Source: Aurifilum marmelostoma | Taxonomy: Eukaryota > Ascomycota > Sordariomycetes > Diaporthales > Cryphonectriaceae | DNA length: 64,000 nucleotides | Assembly (NCBI GenBank): GCA_027559495.1 | Contig: JAMXSV010000019.1 | Span: forward strand, 248,001-312,000 | Direction: 5' to 3' | Shown here: piece by piece, positions 12,217 through 22,675 of the stretch | How positions within the stretch are numbered: the first letter of the stretch is position 1 | Layout of the letters: the number at the start of each line of letters is the position of its first letter | Made by a program: the position numbers and the translations under genes | The notes under the pieces: model-generated | What the model was told of the DNA's origin: nothing | What the model saw: the letters and a program-made list of their open reading frames with translations, nothing else | The model's database searches: none

Positions 12217-13915
12217 TCATAATTCTCGGGTTATCTCTGCAGTGTCCACCTTCGACAGCAGCAACCAAGGCTTGATAAGGTTATACTGGGACCCTCTTCT
12301 CCTGTGCGTCATGCAAGTCCAAATCACGGCCTGCATATCATTGGTCTTCCAGAGTCTGGTTTTCATCGTGGTCCAACTCTTCAACTCACTGCTTTCCAAG
12401 GTGGGGCTGTCATGTCGAGAGAAGTCTAGGATCATTGCCGCACTGCCTGCGGCAATAATGGTGGCAGATGATGTCCCGTTTAGGACTTTGTGAAGCTGGT
12501 CAGAGTTCCGACTGTTCAGGTGTCGTGGCCAGGCAGCTTCTACACCTTCACCCACTGCCCTGAGATTCATCTGACCATAAATACCTTCTGGGCTGAAAAC
12601 TGACTTCACGTCTGCGGCTGAGGATGGGTTGACACATATGACATACTCTGAGGCGCGGGCCGGATAACCAACAGGCTCAATGTTGAGGGCAGTGTTGTTG
12701 GATGCTGCAGCGAAGATGAGTACGTCCTTCAGCTTTTGCACGGCGCGCAATGCATCCTCGATCACCTCTTGTTCATTAGTAAAGGCGAAGGACATAGTGA
12801 TGATATCCACGTTCCACTTTTCAACGGCATGACGGATGGCCTACAGATATTAATTTTGTCGATCTTTTCAAGGCGCAGTTGTTCAAACGGGTCGGTACCT
12901 TTGCAACGAGACAGGCTGAACTGCCCTCTGTATCCTGATTCAATGTTCGGAGATCTTTGAAAACTCTGATAGGATAGGCCCTGGCAAAGGGCGCTGTTCG
13001 CAGCAGCGTATGACACATGTGTGTCCCATGTCCATCGAGATCCACGACACCGCCTTGGTTTGACGAATCGATGAAATCAATACCAGGGTGCAATTGGCCG
13101 TTATTCAAGAAGTCTTCAAACTCAGGATGCCCCAGGTCAACGCCTGTGTCGAGAAGAGCAATCTTGACAAGGTCCTCGAGTTCGTCCCCACTGACATCCG
13201 GCTTCCCATTGTCGGTGAACTTCCTCGCCAGGCTTGAGTTCAGAACTTTGTGGGCATCCTTTAACTTGTGGAACCAATCGTTTGCTGAAGGAGGACTATG
13301 AGTAGTCAGTTTTTGCGTCATTATATCTCGGAATTTGCAAGATAATGCTCACTTGTCTGCAGCTGCTGTGGAAGCATACCCGTTACCCAGGCTATCCTCG
13401 ATACCACTACGGACATGTCGCCGCGAATGGAGTGATGCTGGCTCGGCTTTCGAAAGCTCGGTGGCTTGATTAGCAATTGGATCCAAGACGCAGACGTATT
13501 TTTGAGTGCAGAGAGTGGCCGTGGACTAAGGCTATTTGTAATTTCTCAAACAGATCTCACCTGTCGTAGTAGTTTTGCGGACCTGGCAAAACTGATGCCA
13601 AGGTGGCTGAAGACCTATGTTGTAGTCTTCCTCTAGCTCTCTGACGATGTTCTCGTAAAGAAATGTGAGGAATCCTGGGTCATCCACAGAAGCCGCCTTT
13701 ACGCCTGAATAAGCCTGATAAAGCTTGGTAGGGTTCTCATTAAGGCAGAAGCTGATAGCTTTGCAGACCCGCCTTCCTGCTCCAGTATATTTTTCGGCAA
13801 GTCTCAGAATACGCCTGGCTTGGTTGAGGACCTGGAGTGCCCGTATTGTTACCTTGTTTGTCCAGCTCGCGATTTTAGTAAAGAGAACTGGCCGTGAGTT
13901 TGCACCATCTTCCAT
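12217..13915 (-). CDS. Intracellular subtilisin-like serine protease (peptidase S8)
   Basis: Four exons fit by splice sites and phase: 13915-13561, 13446-13353, 13295-12899 and 12840-12217, giving about 489 residues. The first acceptor (13446) is the least certain. There is no signal peptide. The first 150 or so residues form a helix-rich N-terminal region I do not recognise. The S8 domain follows with all catalytic elements: Asp in ALLDTGVD, His in DGHGTHMCH, oxyanion Asn in AAASNN and nucleophile Ser in NGTSSATIIAAG. The protein ends soon after the protease domain. Fungal intracellular S8 proteins of this layout often sit in nonself-recognition or cell-death modules. Here the next gene downstream on the same strand is the gasdermin-like candidate, so cleavage of that neighbour is a reasonable but unproven role. 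The start codon lies only about 25 bases from the edge of the C2H2 fragment on the other strand. Confidence 0.85.
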
Positions 13916-13936
13916 AAGTAAAACGTCTGACTCTGA

Positions 13937-14395
13937 CGATCATGTAGGAAGCACGTCATCCCCGACTTAATGCCGTATATCTGTATAATCACGCCATGCA
14001 AGGCGCCACACGAGATGTACCAGTCAAAGGAGACTTGGGTCTCACACATGACAAAGCAGCACGGCCAAGATTCATGGACCTGCATGCATCCAGATCATCC
14101 GTCAGGCTTGGACTTCCTCTCAGAGTCTGAACTCCGCCAACATATCCTCAGCATGCACAAGGATGAAGTAGCAGAAGGGGACCTGGATGAGATCACCCAA
14201 GACTGCCATATCCGAGTCCCACCAACGGATTGTCTTCACAGGTGCCCCATCTGCGGCGACACCAGCTTCGGTAACAAAACAGGCATACTAGGCCATATTG
14301 CATCGCATCTTGTGTGGTTTTCTCGGATCTCGTTGTCTGGGACGGACATTTCCGAGGCTGCCAATTCCACTGATGGAATCACCTGGGGAAAATAA
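13937..14395 (+). pseudogene. 5'-truncated C2H2 zinc-finger gene fragment (acuF-annotated type)
   Basis: The open frame from the ATG at 13970 encodes 141 residues with Cys/His-rich fingers: an incomplete C-x4-C finger with a following H-x4-H pair, a C-x4-H region, and a final C-P-I-C finger followed by GHIASHL. This spacing is typical of the C2H2 block of large fungal proteins often mislabelled 'oxidoreductase acuF'. Family similarity continues upstream of the ATG: codons from about 13940 read SCRKHVIPDL, matching the S-W-R-K-H stretch that precedes the block. It then stops at an in-frame TGA at 13934. Everything normally encoded before this, including the first finger and the long helical N-terminal region, is missing, and the space is filled by the first exon of the minus-strand subtilisin. 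I read this as a relic cut by rearrangement. A short functional protein starting at 13970 cannot be excluded. Confidence 0.6.
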
Positions 14396-17161
14396 GCCTT
14401 TATGGGATTCCTTCAGAAAGAAATACTATTGGGAGGGTGTGCGGCGTGGAGGTTCGCCTTTCTCACGATCTCGTCTCCTTTCTTCCAGCACCCTTCCCCG
14501 TGCGCCTGCCTCCTATCATCTGACTTGTTTATCAGGACGACAGAGAGTGCGAAAGCTTGCCGACTTCCTGGAAGGTCCTCACTCAACCAGCGATCCAACG
14601 CCAAAGAGGAGGCCACCTTCTATAGGCGCTTCTGGCGTATCATCCATTCCGACTGTTGAGGGACAGAGCGATCTGCCGGCCCGAACAAGTCTCAGGCCTC
14701 TGACATCCAGGCAAATTGCAGACCCTGGTCAGCTCAAATCCAGTGTACAGCTATCGTGTTCGTTTCTAAGGAACTGCAGGTTTTGGGGATCACTCATCAA
14801 GGAATCTTAGACCTGGACAGGTAAGAAACTCTTGACGCACATCAAATCTGACATCTGATCATCTTGCTTGCTGAAAATACCTTAGCTTGTCAAAGTTATG
14901 TGGAGTGATATGAAACGCGCAGACAGGAGCTATCCTGCTCACGGCAGTACTCTCTCGACAAGTCAACAAAGGGCATTCGAGGTTGAGTCTCGCCTGTTCA
15001 TCGTCTTCAAAACTTTCGCGAGCCACTGTACTGTGCTGTAAGAGCAAATTCTATCTTGTTTATCTCAAGTGAGTCTGGTACTGATTAGATGACTCAGTCC
15101 TATCTATACGTATAATGGCCGAGGTTGTATAGAACGGGACACCAAACCGATGGACCACGGTATCATATACCATGACTTGCCGGGTAAATCTCCGTTGCTC
15201 TTATCAGGTGAGCCAAAGCTCGGTTTCGCCCCGATCCGTGCTGTCACGACGTCACTCGGCGCATTGCCGATCTACAATGCCTCGAGGGTGAACTACGCGA
15301 AGATCGATACTATTGACTACAGCGTCACGAGCATGTTTGTCGGAGGGGTCGTTGAGGATGACTGGGAGATTGTTACAGGTGCGGTAAGGAGTTTCTTCGG
15401 CTGAGCGAGGCTGTGGAGACAAGGGGCGCAGTGGTTGAGGATCATGGGTGAACAAGCGAGACAAACGAGCTGGCATCCTGGGCATTATTACTTGGACATT
15501 GCTCAGCAGTCGCAGGGCATACTTCCCACTAAGATACTACTTTATTGCTTTCGCGGCATGCTGAGACAAATTGACGATGTGGCCGCGTCCTTTGTATAAT
15601 GCTACAATCGCTTGGATTGCCAAAGAGAATGTCAGTACCAGCCGTTTTGAATGGATCAAGCTTCTCTCCTGTTGGCCAGTCTCTTCCTCCGAGATGTTGT
15701 CTCCAGGCGGCTCTCCATGAGGACCAGCAGCAGAACCTCCGTTCCCTTACCCCTCCGACCAAGAATACAGACTGAACGAATATCGAAATCGAAGTGATGG
15801 TGCTTGCAAGCCTGTCTTTAATACACATCCCCAAGCCTCTACGAAGAAGCGGAGCATTACGTCAAGGCTTTGAGAGTTTCCTTCACTCAACTCAACTTGT
15901 GTAGGACCTCAACAATCATCTTCTCCTTTCTATGGATATAATAGTAAAACCACCGACCCTTACCACGGGGCAAAACACGGTAGGTTCACCCACCTGGTGG
16001 GCGCCAGGATGCCAGGATGCCACAGCGGGAGGGCCCGTAAGCTCAACCCCAGATCCCAGACTTCCGTCCGGGCAGAGACCGACAAGGGCCAGGCCCTGAG
16101 CTCGTCATCTTTTGGATTAGAGGAGTAGCCTTGGCAGTTCTTGGTTGCGGATGGTGAGACGAGAAATGATTTCCTTTTCTTCTTCTTCTTCTTCTTCTTC
16201 TTCCCGATACGAATAGGGAAGACTTGAGGTCTGTCTATCTGACGTGACTTGGGGGCCATGGACTGAGCAATATGATTGAGGGACAAGATGGAAGATGCAG
16301 GGTGAAAGGCCCCACAAAGACTTGTAACTGGGCTGGATGATGATGAGCTTGAGACCCCAAGTCTAGCTGACCTCTACTGTGTATGTACTAAGCATATAGC
16401 GCAGGACTATGTATGTGTAGATGGTAACTATGAAAAGAGGTGGCGGGGGTTTGCGTGTAGCGACGACGGCGAGATCCAGTGCTACCCCCCCCCCCCCCCC
16501 CCACCACCTCGAACGCCAGCCAGCCATTGCAGTACTAAGATATGTCTCGAGCATGTACCAGTGCGCACATGCAAAACGAGGGCGGTGTTTCTGCTAGTGG
16601 TGGTATATGACAGCAGGACGTAGGCCGTCTTGGATACCGGGTGGTGAGCTAATTCTCTGGCCTGTCCCGCCTGTCTGAGTGCTGAAAAGAAAGCCTGACA
16701 CTAAGAAAAAGGTACTTAGTATGGTAAGTAGTGGTGTATCTGGTAGACTGAGTGAATAGAGTTGCAGGCTCGTAAACACGAGGTGAGGCCATGGCCACCA
16801 CCAGCCACCAGATGATGCAAGCTTCAGACCCTCCCCCACCACCGCCTTTTTTTTTTTTCTTCTTTTGCCTTTCCTGTCTCCTCACCATGGTACGTACACA
16901 ATATTCGAGTACACAGTAAGCACCAGAAACAAGAGGTGACGATGTGATTGATGCTCAAAGGTTCCCCCATTTCCCATTTTTTTCTTCTCTCTTCTTTTCT
17001 TTTTCTCGTCCCCGTCACAAGGTCTCCACTCCCACCCAGCACGGACGTGACCTTCTTTTACTTTTTTTTTTTTTCTTTTCTCTTTTCCCGTCTAATTTCT
17101 GCCTACCTTACAAGTTGCTTTTCTTGACGGGCCACTCCACTGGCCGCCCCCCCCCCTGTAA
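14396..17161. other. No supportable gene; relic-like frames and simple repeats
   Basis: Right after the C2H2 stop, a plus-strand frame continues to about 14810 with Ser/Pro-rich sequence and no recognisable domain. An 84-codon plus-strand frame at 15150-15404 is unusually protein-like but unrecognised. Between 15.9 and 17.1 kb lie simple repeats: a TTC tract near 16176-16203, an 18-base C run at 16485-16502 and several T-rich tracts (16850-17090). The T/C-rich sequence just before 17162 probably belongs to the promoter and leader of the next gene. Confidence 0.45.
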
Positions 17162-18946
17162 ATGATGAGCTCACCGCCCGATAGACCCCGCGTACGACGG
17201 GAGAGGGACCGCTTCGAAGAACTGGAGGCGAGGTCCAGCAGAGAAGGCCAGCAGGGACTCGCCCCAGCAGTGCAGATGCCCCCCTCAGTGCTGGCCCCGT
17301 TCAAAACAAACCCAACAACGTCCTATCGTCACCATAACCATCGCTCTTACCACCATCGTGACAACAGCAACAACACTTCCTGCTACTCCGGCTCGCCACC
17401 CTCGTCTGGCTCCGACAGATCCCAGCAGGACTCGCCCACTGTTTCTTCTGCCTCCCCTGCATATCCAAACTACTACGATTACTCCGAGGGCGCCGCCGCC
17501 GCCACCACCAATCCAGGTTCCCTTGCTGCCGCCAACCACCCGCAGGCGCCACAGCAGCGGCAGCAGAAGCAGCTGCAGTCACAGCAACAGCACCAGGACT
17601 CACCAAGACGGAAGCCGATCAACATGGCCATGCAGGTTCCCATCCCACCACAGCAGCCACCCCAGCACCGATTGGTCGATCACCCAGCCGGCGGCTCCTC
17701 TCGCCCGCGCTCCTCGTCGACATCAGCGGGTCCTGGTTCTGCTGGTGCCGCCCAAGCTGCCGCCGCTGGTGCTGGTGGCCCTGTCAACCCCATCCAAGGC
17801 CCTCGAGCACTTTCTGCTGCTGCTGCTGCTGCTGCTTCTTCTTCTGCTTCTCCTCAGGTGAACCTCAACAACAACAACAACAATACCAGACCTTCTTCTG
17901 GGACCACAGCTTCGACATCAACGTCGACTTCATCATCAGCAGCTCCCGCAGCAGCTTCGTCGTCTCGTGACCAACACCACCACCAGCATCACCAGCCTCC
18001 CTCGTACGCTGCTGGTATGATGATGGATGGCAAGTCACAGCCCCGCTCGCCTGCAGATGACCTTTTCCCACCCAACAAGGTTGACATCGACGCTGCACGC
18101 TACCGTCAATCTCAACAACAACAACAACAACAACAGCAGCAGCAGCAATCTCAATCTCGTCGTGAGCGTCCACCCCCACCAGCAAAGGACCCTCGCGACA
18201 GCACCAGGCGCCCTTCCCAGCAGCAGTCCAGCAGCCGTCCCTCGCCCAGCACCATGGCCGCAGGCAGTGGAGGCATCCACCACGGCCACCCGCCTCCCGG
18301 CTTCTCCAACGGCGGCAACAGCGGACGCCCCGTCTCGCCCGACTCCTCCCTGCTGGCGACGCCCACCGGCCTGGGTCTGGGCCCGGGCATCCAGCGCATG
18401 CCCACCCCGAGCCTGGCCAGCTCCGTCCTGCAGCCCCTCGACGCCAAGGTCGTCGAGTACGGCGCCCTGATGGCCGACGCCCAGGCCGAGACCTCCCGCC
18501 TCGACGAGGAGATGCGCAACCTGCAGGAGCGCCAGCGCGAGGCCGAGCAGCGCTTCCTCGAGGCCAAGGCCAAGCACGACGACTACAGGCGGCAGTACGC
18601 CGACGTCGAGAGGGCCCTGCGCGGCGATCTTGGTGGGAGCAGCGGTGCCCTGGCAAACGGAGGAGGTGGGGGAGCAGGGCGTCAGTACGGTGGAGCAAGG
18701 GACCGCGGCGGGCGCGACGGAGGAGGCTACGATCACGACGAGGACGGTGACGGGCGCGTTCCTCCTGTGCCGTCGATGCCCAACCTGCACCACTACGGCC
18801 AGGGCAGCGGCAGCGGCAACCTTCTGCGGGGCAATAACCCCCACCCAGGCATGCAGAGCCAGAGGACCGTCAGCTACCAGAGCGACGACGGCGAGGGTCG
18901 TCCTGGGTCCAAGAGGGGCCGCTGGAGCAAGCTGTTTGGCGTCTGA
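17162..18946 (+). CDS. Disordered low-complexity protein with a short coiled coil, function unknown
   Basis: Intronless frame of 594 residues; start at the first of two tandem ATGs. Most of the protein is predicted disordered: Ser, Pro, Gln, Ala and His-rich, with an alanine run near residues 219-225, an asparagine run near 237-242 and a glutamine run of about 14 near residues 317-330. Around residues 430-487 lies a well-formed coiled coil rich in Glu, Arg and Gln, the only clearly structured part. After a glycine-rich linker it ends in a basic segment with KRGRWSKLFGV at the C terminus. The composition change is sharp and codon use in the coiled coil is strongly GC-biased, supporting real coding. 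I do not recognise the family. Length variation in the codon repeats is likely between strains. It is convergent with the receptor gene to its right. Confidence 0.75.
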   Translation: MMSSPPDRPRVRRERDRFEELEARSSREGQQGLAPAVQMPPSVLAPFKTNPTTSYRHHNHRSYHHRDNSNNTSCYSGSPPSSGSDRSQQDSPTVSSASPAYPNYYDYSEGAAAATTNPGSLAAANHPQAPQQRQQKQLQSQQQHQDSPRRKPINMAMQVPIPPQQPPQHRLVDHPAGGSSRPRSSSTSAGPGSAGAAQAAAAGAGGPVNPIQGPRALSAAAAAAASSSASPQVNLNNNNNNTRPSSGTTASTSTSTSSSAAPAAASSSRDQHHHQHHQPPSYAAGMMMDGKSQPRSPADDLFPPNKVDIDAARYRQSQQQQQQQQQQQQSQSRRERPPPPAKDPRDSTRRPSQQQSSSRPSPSTMAAGSGGIHHGHPPPGFSNGGNSGRPVSPDSSLLATPTGLGLGPGIQRMPTPSLASSVLQPLDAKVVEYGALMADAQAETSRLDEEMRNLQERQREAEQRFLEAKAKHDDYRRQYADVERALRGDLGGSSGALANGGGGGAGRQYGGARDRGGRDGGGYDHDEDGDGRVPPVPSMPNLHHYGQGSGSGNLLRGNNPHPGMQSQRTVSYQSDDGEGRPGSKRGRWSKLFGV

Positions 18947-19592
18947 CGCCGACTGGCCTGGCAACGGGCCATTTGCTGTGGTGGTGGTGAAGAAGAAGAA
19001 GACGAAGAGGAGCAAGAAGATATCCTTGAAGGGGGGAGAGAATATCAAAAGGGGTGATGGAATGAATGAATGAATGGAACAGGGCTGGATAGGGGAAATG
19101 GATTGGTTCTTGAGATGGCGTTTTGAGGGTAAAGATCAGGGTCAGGGCACGACAATACGAGTGAGGGAGAGGAGGAAGGTCATGGAACTGGGCGGACATG
19201 CACATGCACAACACACCAATATCATGACCTAGGGTAGGATTCCAGATTCTCTCCTTTTCACAGACGACGATACGACACGGACAGCGGGGCCATAATGATC
19301 AATACTACGGGGTGCACAAAGGAAAAGGGAAGGAGGACAATTCAATGATGAACCATGATGATGAACGCATTTCATGTACGGGTATCGAGTTTCTCTCACG
19401 CCCATAATACGATTATCTTTTTACTTTTTTTGTTTTCTGCTGCATCTCTTCAAGATCCAGACCCAGCCAAACACCACAGTACCCGCCATGCTGACCCACC
19501 CAACCATGGGACATGTATCAAAACATCAAGCAGTCTTACCGTTTCTACTCACTTCGTCACACATCTCGCCCATCCCCCCATTATATTAGTGA
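18947..19592. other. Intergenic space between convergent genes
   Basis: This is shared downstream sequence of two genes pointing at each other. It contains a GAA/GAAGAA-rich purine stretch just after the left stop and an AATG tetranucleotide repeat near 19061-19075. No gene seen. Confidence 0.6.
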
Positions 19593-21830
19593 TCACATTT
19601 TCGCACCTACCCGGCTGAAATAGTCATCAGCCAAGTCCCTCGGCCTGTTCACATCATCGTCAGCCATCCCGTACGGCCCCAGAGTAGGCGAGTCCCGCGG
19701 CCTCAGCAGCGCCCCGATGCCTCTCCTCCTCTGCATCTCCTCCCCGGCATCGCTGCTGCCGTCGACATCACCATGGTGCTCCATCGTCGGCGTCGTCGTG
19801 GGAGTCCCCATCCCCATCATGCCTTCCAGGTACCGCACCATGTTTCCCGCGCTGTATGTGGACGACCGCGGCGTGGAGACGTAGCTCGGGCGCGCAGATG
19901 ACGACGCCGCGTCTTCCTCCTCGAGGGTCGTCAGCGTGCCGAAGTAGGGATGAGGGGAGCCTGCTGGGCTGCGCAGGGCGGATGGCGGCATCATCATCAT
20001 CATTGTTGGCGCTGCGGCCGTGACTGGTGATCTTTGTCCGATCGTTTGGTCGCTGTTGTGGCGGCTGCTGGTGCTGTTGCTGCTGCTGGTGGTGATGCCG
20101 GCGGCCGGGCTGGTGCTTGTGAATCCGTGTGTGTTGGTCGTCACAGGCGGTGGTGTCGTTGTCGTGTGCGTGTTATTGTTATAGCGGTAACATCCGCTAG
20201 GATGCAAATAGTCCATGACTTCCCTGCTCCCGTTGTAATATTGCTGCTGCTGTTGCTTCTGTTGCTGCTGCTGGAAGTCCACTGAGCCCTGTCTCATCGC
20301 CGGAGAAGCTGAAGGATCAGCAGCAGCAGCGGCGGCGGCAGCGGCAGCAGCAAACGCATCGTTCATTAGTCCAACAAAGTCTTGCCTGCTCGACGGCCTG
20401 GCTGGGCGCACCGGCGGCGGTGGGTGCGGCAGCAGGCCCGGGAGCTCGCTGTGCATCATCATGTCGTCGTCGTCGTTCTGCCGCTGGATGAGGTGAAACT
20501 CCTTGGGCGAGGACAGGCCTCGGTCGTAGGCTGGGAGCAAGAGGCGGAGGGCGGGTAAGGAGGAGGCGAGGATGGTTAGGGTTGGGTCTATTACGGCTGT
20601 GAGGAGGATGTGGATGTTTTGAGCTGGAGAGAACGGGTCAGCAAGGAGGAGAAACGTGGCTCATCTATGGTGAGGATTTCTCTTTTTTTTCTTCTGTTCT
20701 TTCTCTTTTGTATTATGTGATGGTGAAAGGGAGGCCTACTTTTGAAGTTGCTGTCTGTCAAAAAAGAGATTTCGACTGCCGTGGCGATTGCGCCTGCGGT
20801 GACTCTGTGCAGTAGGTATTAGTATCATCAACTGTCGTTGCTTGTATAGATATATATAGAGGTGAGACACTCACAGCAGGCCCAGAGCCACCAGGAAGCT
20901 GATGCCGATCTTCTCCCCGCGATGAAGATCGTTTGACCAGACGAGCATGACACCGACGGCGACGAGGACCAGGTCGCAGAATGCGAAATAGGCTGACGAA
21001 GAGCACCGAAAGTAAGCTTGTCTGTTACCCTCTCTTGAGACGGCATGGGATATCTAGACCAAGAACCAAAGGACTGCCTACCTTGGGCGCTGATCTGGAT
21101 GGCAACATCAACACTCCCAGGCCAACACATTCCGTCCACATCAACATACCACACCTTGAACACAGGGCTGCACCTCACCCAGTGCGCCACAGCAGTCCCG
21201 ATGGCCTGCATATTGGCTGAAGTAATCACCACCCCCAGAGCCCACCGCGCACGCCGTGTGCTCCCGAGCTCCAGCAGCGAGATGCCCAGGGCAGACTTGC
21301 TCCACGCCGCTGCTGTAAGCGCAAGGGTGCGAGCAACATTATCGAGGAGAAGCAGCGGCGACGGGTCGGTGGTGGAGGTGGTTTGTGCGGCCGTCGCCCC
21401 CAGCCCGAGGGCGAGCTCGAGGGACGAGGTGGTAGAGTAGAAAACGACAAAGACCTTTTTTTTATTTGGAACGTTTCCGTGTCAGTGCAGTCCTGGGCCT
21501 TTGCCCTTGCGGCTTTGTGGATGGATGTTCCATGAAGGAACAAAGTAAGAAATATTGTCTGCGTACCCACGCTACAATAAGAAGAACATCGTCGGCCACC
21601 AAACCGACCCTTCTGAACCATATTGCAGAAAATCGCAGGCCAAGAAAGATCCCCGCCACAATGGTTAGGATCCAGGTGACCAGGTGCGTCAGGAGAATAG
21701 CCTGGCTCTCTGAGAGCCCGCGAAGGGCCAGCCTGGATGGAGTTGTTGTTGTTGTCGTCGCCGCCGCCGTCGTCGTCTGCGCAGTGGAGAAGGAAGAAGG
21801 CATACCATTTCCAGCCCACGGTGGGACCAT
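19593..21830 (-). CDS. PTH11-like seven-transmembrane (fungal rhodopsin-domain) protein
   Basis: Five exons fit GT-AG sites: 21830-21567, 21454-21082, 20992-20875, 20805-20740 and 20623-19593, about 617 residues. The N-terminal half holds seven hydrophobic segments in the layout of the fungal rhodopsin/PTH11 family: a first helix beginning near residue 45, a CWPGSVDVAIQISAQ stretch matching the family's conserved cysteine/tryptophan loop region, and a last helix in the sequence IDPTLTILASSLPALR. The remaining 300 or so residues are a cytoplasmic disordered tail with runs of Ala (eleven), Gln, Asn, Thr and Met, plus RSP and SPT motifs. Known relatives are plasma-membrane receptors involved in surface sensing. 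The ligand here is unknown. Phase is lost between exons 4 and 5: seven T/A bases at 20760-20766 make exon 4 out of frame, and six would restore a continuous sixth-to-seventh helix. Confidence 0.75.
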
Positions 21831-22640
21831 ATTGGCTCATTCCAAATCACACACGTCCGGACAAACGGGTTGGCATGTAATTCACAAACGAAGGAGCCTG
21901 TTCGACCAGACTATCACTTCAGAAGGAAGTCGGGTTAGTTGGACCACATATAATCGATCAAAGGGAAATCAACCGCCCCAAGATAGGATCCAGGTGGGAT
22001 AGGTGGTCGTGATGGTATAATTATCAGGGGAGGGTGTGTGCATCTTCCTATTTCTGACCCCCCCCCCCCCCGGTTCCGGCATCCGCAGAGAGAAGTGACA
22101 GTGGCTAGAAATCAGCCAGGGCCTTTTCTATCATTTATCACATTCCCATGGGTGCCCAACTTGATCACGAACCGAGCTACCTTCAGCCTCAAACAGGGGA
22201 CCAGAGAGGTATGCATGAGCATATCTCCACAAAAACTGCAGAAGCAGGTAGCAAGTAAGGGATTTTTCCCTTCCCTCCCCCCTCCCCGTCCCATCTCTCC
22301 GGTTTATAGGGGGGGGGGGCCAAGGTGACAAGGGCCACGGCAGAAAAGCATAATAAGAAAGGAGGAGAAAAAAAAATCATCACCCTGGCAGCGGACTACG
22401 TTAAGATTCTGGTGGTGTGATTCGACGGAATGACTCTCCATCGCATGTCGTGCGACGACCTCGCCTGAGGCCAGACGGGTCTGAGCCTTCTTCAGGATTG
22501 GGGGTCCCTAGGCGACAAGGCGGACAGCGGCCCTCTGAACGGGACATCCTGGCCTGGGAATAGATTGAGACTTCTTTGCAGCCCCCTACCTTTTCTGTCC
22601 GCCACCTGAACATCAGCTTACTCACGGAACAGTGACACGA

Positions 22641-22675
<35 letters not shown>

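Noticed and set aside
13526..13560. A 35-base intron in the S8 gene (GTGAGA to TTAG)
   Set aside because: Too short for a fungal intron and breaks phase; a longer intron ending at 13447 has a branch site and preserves frame.
18035..19048. 337-codon minus-strand frame over the coiled-coil gene
   Set aside because: Antisense of repeat codons; includes long Val/Leu/Phe runs that are complements of Gln/Asn/Glu repeats.
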